DNA of 64,000 bases from Ruminococcaceae bacterium Marseille-P2935 (GTDB lineage: Bacteria; Bacillota; Clostridia; Oscillospirales; Ruminococcaceae): contig LT629952.1 of assembly GCA_900104565.1 (NCBI GenBank), forward strand, positions 1,667,123-1,731,122, given 5' to 3'. Made by a program: the position numbers and the translations under genes. A model generated the notes under the pieces. That model searched no databases. It worked only from the letters and a program-made list of their open reading frames with translations, and was not told where the DNA came from. Positions 8,391 through 16,441 of this stretch are shown piece by piece (positions within the stretch are counted from its first letter, which is position 1; each line of letters opens with the position of its first letter).

Positions 8391-9203
8391 TTATCTGCGG
8401 AAAACGGGTATCATACTAATTTTTTGAATAGATTCAATCCCGGCGAAAATGGGTACGTTCACTCGTTCTTCGGCTTCATAGTTTGGATGGGTAACGGTAA
8501 TGCTATAGGTAGCAAATGGAACTTTGTCTGAGTTACGCACTTGTGGATGTTCAGAAATCTCAATGGGGGGTGCCGGCAGGCTCATATTGTTTACGATACC
8601 GTCAAAATCTGTTAATCTGATGAAAAATTCATGCTCCGAATCCCCTATCTGCTTTGTTACCCTTACGGTAGCATTGGATATGGGGATGGACTGCTGAGCT
8701 GCAGATACCTGTACCTTCAAACTCCCTCTGGAAGGATTTTCAGCTAAAAACTGCTCGTAAGTCTCCGGTATTTTTTCATTACAGTATTGATATACCGTAT
8801 GTTGTCCGGGGGGGACCGACTCATCTATTACCAGAATCTTTTGATATGGTTCCTGTTTTTCCGTCGGAGGGGTGGGTTGCTCCTCCGGTGCGGATTCTTG
8901 TTTCATTTCAGCCTTCGGTTCCTGTATGGCTATTGGTTGCGGTTGCTCTGCTTTGGGAATAGCCGGAACAGGTGTTTGTTCATTTTTTACAACAGGTGGT
9001 GGAGTTGTTTGCAAAACCTGCGGCAGGGCTTGCATTTCCGGCTGCTGGGGCTGCTCGGCAGGCATTTCCTGTGGCTTTGTCTCTGAGGTTGTTACTGCAG
9101 TATTGGATGCCGTACCGCCGCCAAGCTGACCCGCTCGGCGGGCAAAATCCATCATCTGCTGGCGATATCGTTCCATTTGAGCCTGTAAATCCATTTTCTC
9201 CAT
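8391..9203 (-). CDS. Pro/Gln-rich protein with C-terminal beta-sandwich-like domain
   Basis: About 270 residues. The start at 9203 (MEKMDLQAQ) is chosen because AGGAGGG lies 6 nt upstream. The N-terminal 30 residues form a charged, Gln-rich helix. Residues about 40-130 are low complexity, rich in Pro, Gln, Glu and Lys. The C-terminal part (from about SRGSLKVQVSAAQQSIPISN to the end) resembles a carboxypeptidase-regulatory/CNA-B-like beta sandwich: ISNATVRVTK, FFIRLTDFDGIV, ATYSITVTHPNYEAEERVNV. No signal peptide. It is the first gene of a pair with the SpoIID-like protein, so the two probably act together. I do not recognise a named family. Confidence 0.65.
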   Translation of the reverse strand: MEKMDLQAQMERYRQQMMDFARRAGQLGGGTASNTAVTTSETKPQEMPAEQPQQPEMQALPQVLQTTPPPVVKNEQTPVPAIPKAEQPQPIAIQEPKAEMKQESAPEEQPTPPTEKQEPYQKILVIDESVPPGQHTVYQYCNEKIPETYEQFLAENPSRGSLKVQVSAAQQSIPISNATVRVTKQIGDSEHEFFIRLTDFDGIVNNMSLPAPPIEISEHPQVRNSDKVPFATYSITVTHPNYEAEERVNVPIFAGIESIQKISMIPVFRR

Positions 9204-9690
9204 TTCTTTCCCTCCTGTGTTACAGATCATCATGTTATAATCTAGTATATGGAGAAAGGCTGTTTTGGGTGTAAAAAAGCACGGTATCTCTTTCTATACT
9301 CTGAATTTTAGATCAAATAAAGTATTTTATAGTTTTTTTCTTGCAAATCAAAATCCCCCTGTCGCAAAACAGCAGGCTCGGCTAAATGAAACACTGCCCC
9401 ACCAATGCCCAGAGGGGTGTTGCTGCCTTTCAGCAGCTGGTAAACCCCTGTGTTAAAATTTTCTCTACTTCATGGAGCAATTTTTACGTCATACCGAAGA
9501 TATGATTAAAATTTGCATCGTACCAGAGGCTCTCCTTTGTTTTTAAACTCACTGCTTGTTTATCTGGCAGTATCTTCTAACGGAAAACGAGGCAGAAAGA
9601 TTTTTGAGGATTTTGTCCAGGTCGTTCTTCCCTATGGACAGGCATATCCGCGTTAATACGCTTTATTCCCGATATTCTTTTATAGGACAA
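9204..9690. other. Intergenic region
   Basis: About 490 nt between two minus-strand units. It must hold the promoter of the 8391-9203 gene, but no convincing hexamer pair stands out. No gene seen. Confidence 0.35.
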
Positions 9691-9726
9691 TAAAAAAGCC
9701 ATAGGATACCGAAATATCCTATAGCG
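9691..9726 (-). terminator. Terminator after the CinA-sortase-SpoIID gene
   Basis: Read on the minus strand: stem CTATAGGATA/TATCCTATGG with a 6-nt loop, then CTTTTTTATT. It lies about 45 nt after the stop codon. Confidence 0.85.
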
Positions 9727-9770
9727 CTCTGCAAATTTTAAGCTTGATTCTCAAAATGAATTTACTCCAT

Positions 9771-12700
9771 TTATTTTACGACTGTCCCGGGGTAGTAGTG
9801 TGCTAAAATTTCATCATATGTATATCCGTCCCTGGCCATCCCCATTGCACCTTGCTGGCTCATTCCCACCCCATGGCCATAACCGTAGGTAGTAAAAGTA
9901 AAGGAGGAGCTGGACGCATTATAGCTTACATCAAAACATGCGCTGCGCAGGTTAAAAACATTTTCCCGCAGGATTCTGCCAGTAATAGTTTTTCCAAGTT
10001 TGGGGCTCTTGGTAACACCGCCAACACTTACAACATCATTATATCCGCCGCTGGTAGTGGATACTACTTCAAACCAGGTAGACGGGTCTTCTACATCAGT
10101 AAGATCGATTCCCAATACTGATTTTACCTTTGATATTACCGTGCTTTTGCTGAAATTGGTGCTAACCTGGTATTTTGACGCGTTAAGGTCATAAGAACTG
10201 TCTACAGCAATCAAATAATCATAGCTGGTACTCCACACCTCTTCCGCTCCTTGTGTCGACCCACAGCTCATAGCATGATAAGGTGTAAACGCAAGAGAGC
10301 CGCCATAATAGACGGCTTCTCCCAACACAGAGCGAACTTTATTGACCAAGCTGGAATTGGGTGTAGAAAGAATTACGTTTGGATACACCCCATTCTCGTT
10401 GTTGTATTTTACATAAGTATACGCCGCCACCGCCTGAGCTTTGATTGCTTCAGTTGGTGCAGATGAGCCGATCTCATTCTGCACCATAGAACTTACAATT
10501 TCTTCAGCCGAGGAGGAGACAACGTCCCCTCCATTGCTGACTGTCAGCTCCTCACTGGAGGTAGGCGGCTGCTTGGAGGATTCCGGCGGCTTGGAAGATG
10601 GTGGAGAAACGGATGACGAAGACGCCGGAGGCTTGGAGGAGGGCGCCGATGAACTTGGCGCCGACGAACTGGGTTTGGAGCTGCTCTGGCTAGAAGAACT
10701 GCTGGGTTTGGAGCTGCTCTGGCTGGAAGAGCTGCTCTGCGAGCTGGAAGAACTCATGGAACTGGAAGCAGAACTGCTCTGGGAAGATTCGCTGGATTTA
10801 TCGGCAGATGACCCTTCCACCTTAGACTGGTTCATTTTCACATTCCAGTTGGCGGGCATCAGTGGATTAGGGTTTGCATATGCCTTTGAAACATCCACCG
10901 TTTCCGATTCACCGTCCCGCACCCGTCTGGCCACTACGACCAGGCGAAGGTCGCCATAGTCACCATACTCATAAGTACAGGTGGAAAGGGTAAGCAGTTC
11001 ATCCCCTGTCTGCACATCTACCGGCGTCACAATTAACGAACGTTTTCGAACATCTTCAATATACTGGTTGTAATCCTCTGCATTATCCTGGTTAATATAG
11101 TTTTGATAATGGAAAACCGGGCCGTCTCTGGTCTGGGTGTTGGCAATAAAGACCGAAATAATCTTATATTTGCCTAATTTATAAACACTGTCATACTGAA
11201 TCACCGGGTGCTGCTGGTAAAAACTGAGGTTTTTATACCCCATCAATGCGCCAAACATTTGGCCGTCATGCATGTTATGGCCATAAATAATCGTGTTGAT
11301 GCTGGGCTTTTTCACATCTACCTCATAGTCCATAAACAGTACCCCATACTGGTTGTTTTCCTGATAGAAATCTCTTCTCAGATAATAGTCATTATCATAA
11401 GCCTGTACAACCGGGTGCTGAATGGTGGTGCCCGGAATTTCGATATATCCGCGAATGTCGGGGTTAATTGCCCACAGCCCTGCAAACTTAGGCAGGTAAT
11501 CCGAGGGGTAACCCTCTTCCGGATCAATTTCGCCGTTTTCACCTTTGCCCAACAAATCCAACAGACCGCTGTTGACCTTTTCGTTATGAATACCCTGCAG
11601 TTTGTAATTGATTAAGTAGGATGCGGAGAAAATGAACACCGCAAGGGCTACAATTAAAATAACCTTTCTAACAATCTCCGTAACATCATCCCCTTTCTGT
11701 GGAATAACATTGCGGTATAATTTTAGATACCAGGGCAAATTTTTCGTGTCTTTCTGAACCACACCCTCTTTGCCGGTATCGGCAGTAAGCTGCACCCTGC
11801 AGGCCAGGGCCTCGCTTAATGGTGCGCTGCCCGCCATTTTGCTGGGGTGATAGTCCAAATACAGCCGGAGCATATTGAGCGCCTGCATAACCGCAAGCTC
11901 CCGGCATTTTTCTTTATTTTCAATCACCTTGGAAAGGTCGACCTTTTTTACCCAAACATCTTCCCCATCACACAGCGCCACATAAACAGTGCCTCCGGAG
12001 GGGTCTTTTTCGCTGATGCTGCCGGTAATACCTACGCCAAGCTTGCTGCCTCCGGCTGCTCTGGCGCCGTTGGCCATATATACTGCGGCCTGCTCGCTCA
12101 CAGGCCCGTATTTCTTTAATATTTTTTCAGGTACATTCAGCTGCTCCTGTTTGGCGCGGCTGGAACCTGCAACAATACCAAACCGGAACACTTCATCCGA
12201 CCCGGAAATATTGTTGATCTTTTCTGCCAGTCGTCCGCCGGTAGACGCTTCCCCCACCGAAAGGGTAAGTCGTTTGCGCAGCAGGGAATGTACCACCACC
12301 TGCTGCAGGCTTTGCACATCAACCCCATATACATAGTCCCCTAAGCGGGCCACAATGGCTTTTAAAACAGGAGTGCACGCATTGGCTGCCTGTTGTTTGG
12401 TGTTGGCCTGGGCAGTTACCCGAACAATCACTTCTCCTGTTTGGCTGTAAACTGTTACCGCCGGGTTTTTTTCAACCAGCATATCCTCCAACGATTCGCA
12501 TACCTGGCTTTTGCTCAGGCCAAAAATACGCATAGAACGGGAAACAGCCGAGATTCCGGCAACACCCGCTATAAACTCTATTCCGTGCTCCATCATGATA
12601 TCGGCAAATTCCCTGGGGCTGCCTGGCAGCAGCAATATGGTCCTGGTACCATCGGTTACTGCGCAGCCGGGAATTAGGCTGGCCGGACCGGACAAACGGG

Positions 12701-13055
12701 TTGCATTTTCCGGCACCGACGCCCCCCTCATAATCGCAGCGGCATCGCTGATTCCAGCAGCCTGCAGGTTGTGCAGTGTTTCTTCATCCACCTCTGTATG
12801 CAGGCCCAAGCGGCGGCAGACTACCTCTACCGCTATGTCCTCGGGGTGGTACCCCACCCCGCCGGCAATAACTGCAACATCGCAGTCAGCCGCAAAAGCT
12901 TCACGCTCCAGCGCCTTTTCATCGCCGGGTGTTACCTGTACAACATCTGTTTTTATTCCCAGTGCCGAAAGCTCTTTTAAAACCGATTGCAGATTGGAAT
13001 GAAGCTCCGGGCCATTTACCAGCCCATCTCCAACACCGATAATCCTTGCGATCAT
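9771..13055 (-). CDS. CinA-like / class B sortase / SpoIID triple-domain membrane protein
   Basis: 1094 residues from the ATG at 13055, which follows AAGGAGGTG; the family-like start is MIARIIGVGDGLVNG. Residues 1-170 resemble the CinA/MoCF domain (GGVGYHPEDIA for the usual GGLGPTxDD; LLPGSPREF). About 245-415 resembles the CinA C-terminal PncC amidase domain, but EASTGG replaces ESCTGG and IVAGSSRAK replaces the V-YSNEAK type, so Ser and Tyr of the active site appear lost. A transmembrane helix follows at about 463-483. A class B sortase occupies about 520-720, with His in GHNMHDG (about 592), Cys in TLSTC (about 693) and Arg in DLRLVVVARR. A Ser/Pro linker (about 745-832) leads to a SpoIID lytic transglycosylase domain (about 849-1094; EAIKAQAVAAYTY, GYGHGVGMSQQGAMG). 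The CinA part would be cytoplasmic and the rest outside. One continuous frame. Fusion is seen; function is inferred. Confidence 0.85.
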   Translation of the reverse strand: MIARIIGVGDGLVNGPELHSNLQSVLKELSALGIKTDVVQVTPGDEKALEREAFAADCDVAVIAGGVGYHPEDIAVEVVCRRLGLHTEVDEETLHNLQAAGISDAAAIMRGASVPENATRLSGPASLIPGCAVTDGTRTILLLPGSPREFADIMMEHGIEFIAGVAGISAVSRSMRIFGLSKSQVCESLEDMLVEKNPAVTVYSQTGEVIVRVTAQANTKQQAANACTPVLKAIVARLGDYVYGVDVQSLQQVVVHSLLRKRLTLSVGEASTGGRLAEKINNISGSDEVFRFGIVAGSSRAKQEQLNVPEKILKKYGPVSEQAAVYMANGARAAGGSKLGVGITGSISEKDPSGGTVYVALCDGEDVWVKKVDLSKVIENKEKCRELAVMQALNMLRLYLDYHPSKMAGSAPLSEALACRVQLTADTGKEGVVQKDTKNLPWYLKLYRNVIPQKGDDVTEIVRKVILIVALAVFIFSASYLINYKLQGIHNEKVNSGLLDLLGKGENGEIDPEEGYPSDYLPKFAGLWAINPDIRGYIEIPGTTIQHPVVQAYDNDYYLRRDFYQENNQYGVLFMDYEVDVKKPSINTIIYGHNMHDGQMFGALMGYKNLSFYQQHPVIQYDSVYKLGKYKIISVFIANTQTRDGPVFHYQNYINQDNAEDYNQYIEDVRKRSLIVTPVDVQTGDELLTLSTCTYEYGDYGDLRLVVVARRVRDGESETVDVSKAYANPNPLMPANWNVKMNQSKVEGSSADKSSESSQSSSASSSMSSSSSQSSSSSQSSSKPSSSSSQSSSKPSSSAPSSSAPSSKPPASSSSVSPPSSKPPESSKQPPTSSEELTVSNGGDVVSSSAEEIVSSMVQNEIGSSAPTEAIKAQAVAAYTYVKYNNENGVYPNVILSTPNSSLVNKVRSVLGEAVYYGGSLAFTPYHAMSCGSTQGAEEVWSTSYDYLIAVDSSYDLNASKYQVSTNFSKSTVISKVKSVLGIDLTDVEDPSTWFEVVSTTSGGYNDVVSVGGVTKSPKLGKTITGRILRENVFNLRSACFDVSYNASSSSFTFTTYGYGHGVGMSQQGAMGMARDGYTYDEILAHYYPGTVVK

Positions 13056-13089
13056 CTGCTTCAGCACCTCCTTACTTCCATTATTTTTC

Positions 13090-14262
13090 TTAACCGCGAA
13101 TAATGACAATCTCTGTGCCGTCAATTGCTTCCTGGCTCAAAGCCTCCACATCCAGCTTTTGCTCGGCTTCTTCCAACAACTTAAGCTTCGGCTTAGTGCG
13201 GGGGTGCTTTGGCGTAAATACGGTACAACAGTCCTCATAAGGTAGAATGGATGTTTCAAATGTATCGATTTTGCGGGCAATTTCCACAATCTCTTCTTTA
13301 TCCATACCAATAACCGGGCGAAACACCGGCATCTGGCAAACTGCGTCAGTGCAGGCAATGGCCTGTACCGTCTGACTGGCCACCTGGCCCAGGCTTTCGC
13401 CGGTAATCAGTGCCGAGCAGTTTTCTTTTTTGGCAATCTGCTGAGCAATTTTCATCATAAAGCGGCGCATAATCAGGGTAAACAGCTCTTCGGGGCAGTT
13501 TTTCCCAATTTCTTCCTGTATTTTGGTAAAGGGCACCACAAACATGGTAATACGCCCGCAATAAGCAGACATTTTTTCCAGCAGGGTTTTTACCTTTAAC
13601 AGCGCCCGTTCACTGGTATAAGGGGGGCTGACAAAATGTATACCAATCAGCTCCAGCCCGCGCTTTGACATCATATAACCTGCTACCGGGCTGTCAATTC
13701 CGCCCGAAATCAGCAGCGCCGCACGGCCGCCGGTACCAACGGGAATTCCCCCTGCGCCGGGAATCTGCTTACAGTGGATGTAACCTGCAAAATCCCGAAT
13801 TTCCACAACTACCGTTACATCCGGGTTGTGCACGTCTACCTGCAAGTGAGGGTAGGCGTCCAGCAAAACACCGCCCAGCTCACTGCACAGCTCGGGGGAT
13901 TTCATAGGGAAGGACTTGTCCGACCGCTTGGCCTCGACCTTAAAAGTTTTTGCATCCAGCAAATCTTCTTTGAAGTAAGCGACAGCCTTTTCCTGAATGT
14001 CCTCAAAATTCTTTTCTACAATGCAGGCCCGGCAGAGTGCCGCAATGCCGAACACCTTGGTTAAGCGGTTTAACGCCTCGTCCAGGTCGGCTTCTTCGTC
14101 CATCGGTTCCACATAAATAGTGGACTGAGCCTTGTAAAACTTAAACCGGCCTGCACTTGCAATACGGCGTTTGGCGTTTTGGATCAGCGTATTCTCAAAG
14201 GAACCCCTGTTGAGTCCCTTGAGTGCTATTTCGCCATTTTTAATGAGTATCAGTTCCTTCAT
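13090..14262 (-). CDS. thiI: tRNA 4-thiouridine synthetase ThiI
   Basis: Sulfur transferase for 4-thiouridine at tRNA position 8, possibly also thiazole synthesis. 390 residues: N-terminal ferredoxin-like and THUMP domains (about 1-165), then a PP-loop ATPase domain with SGGIDSPVAGYMM near residue 185. The rhodanese domain of the E. coli enzyme is absent, as is usual in Firmicutes, where a dedicated cysteine desulfurase delivers sulfur. The desulfurase gene lies immediately upstream on the same strand (145-nt gap), a common pairing. The ribosome binding site is GAGGAT before the ATG. The CinA-fusion gene follows 34 nt downstream. Confidence 0.95.
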   Translation of the reverse strand: MKELILIKNGEIALKGLNRGSFENTLIQNAKRRIASAGRFKFYKAQSTIYVEPMDEEADLDEALNRLTKVFGIAALCRACIVEKNFEDIQEKAVAYFKEDLLDAKTFKVEAKRSDKSFPMKSPELCSELGGVLLDAYPHLQVDVHNPDVTVVVEIRDFAGYIHCKQIPGAGGIPVGTGGRAALLISGGIDSPVAGYMMSKRGLELIGIHFVSPPYTSERALLKVKTLLEKMSAYCGRITMFVVPFTKIQEEIGKNCPEELFTLIMRRFMMKIAQQIAKKENCSALITGESLGQVASQTVQAIACTDAVCQMPVFRPVIGMDKEEIVEIARKIDTFETSILPYEDCCTVFTPKHPRTKPKLKLLEEAEQKLDVEALSQEAIDGTEIVIIRG

Positions 14263-14407
14263 GCTCTATCCTCAAATCCTATTGTAATACTTTTCTGCGG
14301 CAGGCCCTTACCTAGCGGTACCCTGCCGTTTTTTTCCTCAAAACATCACCGGTGCGTGCCGTCCGGGCCGCAAAGCTTTTGTTTTGAAAGGAATGTCCCC
14401 TTCATCA

Positions 14408-15544
14408 CTACCTGCTTTTTCGAATCTCTGCCATGCCCTGTGTAAGCGCCTGTACAAACTGGCTAATATCTTCCGGGGTGTTATGGGGCGACAAGCTTAC
14501 CCGCAATGCGCTGTCAATCCGCCCCGGGCCATACCCCATTGCCGCCAGCACATGGCTTTTGGCACCTTTAGAACAGGCCGACCCGCTGGACAGGTACACA
14601 CCCTTATCTTCCAAATAATGCAGCATAACCTCTGAACGGTACCCGATTGGAGAGAGATTCATTATATAAGGTGTTGCATCTTGGGGGGAATTGATGCATA
14701 CCCCCTGTAATTTTACAACATTCTTAAAAATTATATCATGTAATTGGGAAACAAACATTAAATTGTTCTTAATATTTTGTGACGCACGCTCGGCTGCCAG
14801 CCCCAATGCACAAATGAGAGGAACTGATTCGGTGCCGGTGCGAATGCCGCCTTCCTGGCTGCCGCCAAAGCTGCGGGGCAAAATACGCACCCCTTTTTTT
14901 ATATACAGCCCGCCAACCCCTTTGGGAGCATGAATTTTATGCCCGCTGAAACTGAGCAGGTCAACATCCAATTTCGCAACCGAAACCGGGTGTTTACCAA
15001 AGGCCTGTACCCCATCGCAATGGATCATTACATCCGTTTTTTTACGACGCACGGCTTTTATAATTTCAGCCGCCGGCAGCATAAGCCCATTTTCATTATT
15101 AATCAGCATAAAGCTGACCAGAACGGTGTTTTCATCTACCGCCGCGGCAAACTGTTCAGGGGAATACCTGCCGTCTTCAGGTTTTAAAAAAACGACGTCC
15201 CACCCCTGGTTTTGCAGGTGTTTTGCGCTGTCAAGGACCGAAGAATGTTCCACAGCAGTGGTGACAATGCGGTTTCCCCGGCGTTTTTTCGCCTGTGCTG
15301 CCCCCAGGACAGCTAAATTGTTGCTTTCAGTTCCACCGCTGGTAAAAAAGATACGGTCCGCCGGGCAGCCAAGCGCTGCGCCAATACGCGCACGGGCCTG
15401 GTCCAACAACAACTGGGCTTCAATGCCCTTTTTATGCAACGACGAGGGGTTCCCATACTGTTGGGTCATCACCTCAAAAGCCAGCTGTGCAACTTCCCTG
15501 TCCACCTGGGTGGTGGCCGCATTATCCAGATAGGCTTCCCGCAT
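14408..15544 (-). CDS. Cysteine desulfurase (NifS/IscS family)
   Basis: PLP enzyme that frees sulfur from cysteine as an enzyme-bound persulfide. The start at 15544 (MREAYLDNAATTQVD) is chosen because GGGAAGGTG precedes it and the protein then begins at the family N-terminus; 378 residues. Conserved features: TSGGTESNNLAV, HCDGVQAFGK, the PLP lysine in SFSGHKIHAPKG, and the catalytic cysteine in SSGSACSKG. The gene order desulfurase-ThiI suggests it feeds tRNA thiolation (NifZ-like role). Assignment as a dedicated ThiI partner rather than the general Fe-S desulfurase is inference from context. Confidence 0.93.
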   Translation of the reverse strand: MREAYLDNAATTQVDREVAQLAFEVMTQQYGNPSSLHKKGIEAQLLLDQARARIGAALGCPADRIFFTSGGTESNNLAVLGAAQAKKRRGNRIVTTAVEHSSVLDSAKHLQNQGWDVVFLKPEDGRYSPEQFAAAVDENTVLVSFMLINNENGLMLPAAEIIKAVRRKKTDVMIHCDGVQAFGKHPVSVAKLDVDLLSFSGHKIHAPKGVGGLYIKKGVRILPRSFGGSQEGGIRTGTESVPLICALGLAAERASQNIKNNLMFVSQLHDIIFKNVVKLQGVCINSPQDATPYIMNLSPIGYRSEVMLHYLEDKGVYLSSGSACSKGAKSHVLAAMGYGPGRIDSALRVSLSPHNTPEDISQFVQALTQGMAEIRKSR

Positions 15545-15971
15545 TTTTTCACCTTCCCAATCGCTTTTTTCCATTTGGTTCATAACAATATATTTCTGAA
15601 ACCTGTGACATACAGTTTTCATTTACTGTCCCCCACCTTTTCCGCCGGGGGCACAGCTTTTTGTGGAACAGCGGTTTTCATACAAAAGAGTATCCACTGT
15701 TTTATAAAAAACGCATTTTTATCAAATTCCTGTTCATGCTAATTATAAAGGCAGGGGGTGCCTTTACTTCGGGTTAACTACCTTACTGTATTTTCCTGTC
15801 CTTAGCTGACCTGCAAAGCGCTACACCAGGGGTGTTTTCAGGCCCCGGCCAAAAACTTTTGCCTTTGGGTAATTTGTTAGGTTATTCAGACCGAAAGCAG
15901 GGGTGTTCTCGGAACCTGCTTAAAATCTCTGATTATATTTAGCAAGTGCGATTATCCCCTATGCGGGGGCA

Positions 15972-15997
15972 GGTACTTTTACACGAGTAAAAGTACC
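15972..15997. repeat. Perfect inverted repeat
   Basis: GGTACTTTTAC and GTAAAAGTACC face each other across ACGA. There is no T-tract on either side, so it is not an ordinary terminator. It begins a GC-rich stretch that looks like part of a dispersed intergenic element. Confidence 0.6.
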
Positions 15998-16195
15998 CAA
16001 AACACGCTGCTGCCCGCAGGGCTTTTCCTTGCGCCTGAAACGGCTGACGCCTGGCTTCATGCCCTGCACAGTTACCCTCGGCTGCACCGCTCCAAGCATA
16101 TTCGCTAACCGGCAGTGCAGCGGCCAAAAGAACCATTGGAATATACCCCGTATCGGGACCTGTTCAAAACTTTTGGCTTTGCACTGGGTGAGGTT

Positions 16196-16275
16196 ATTCA
16201 TACGTGGCGTATCAATGTTCTCTTAAGGCTTAAATCTTCGATTTGGGGCACACCGTGAGGTTATTATATCGCATT
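16196..16275. repeat. Diverged single copy of the 71-bp double-hairpin repeat
   Basis: Contains ATACGtggCGTATCAATGTT and AAATCttcGATTT in the same order and spacing as the units at 43302-43760. The right part, GCACACCGTGAGGTTATTAT, matches 21888-21925 (GCGCACCGCGAAATTATTGT). Confidence 0.65.
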
Positions 16276-16441
16276 TTTCTCCATGATTCAAATGACAATG
16301 TTGATACTTTTTTGTTATATTTTGAAAATAAAACCAGAATCCTACAGCAGGTTCTATCACAATCTGTTGTCACTTACATAATTCCCCTCAAATGGAGCAT
16401 CCTAACAACAAAACTTTCATCAATTTACAGGAGGTAATCAT

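Larger units (their letters stand above)
15545..16441. other. Long intergenic region with repeat remnants
   Basis: About 900 nt. It holds a 26-nt inverted repeat (15972-15997), a GC-rich stretch up to about 16160, and one diverged copy (16196-16275) of the double-hairpin repeat found as an array at 43.3 kb. No convincing gene. The ypeB promoter must lie near the right end but was not identified. Confidence 0.5.

Noticed and set aside
14283..14335. Terminator between the cysteine desulfurase gene and thiI
   Set aside because: GGCAGG/CCTGCC pairing with a T-run exists only on the plus strand, while both genes are on the minus strand, so it would not stop their transcript.
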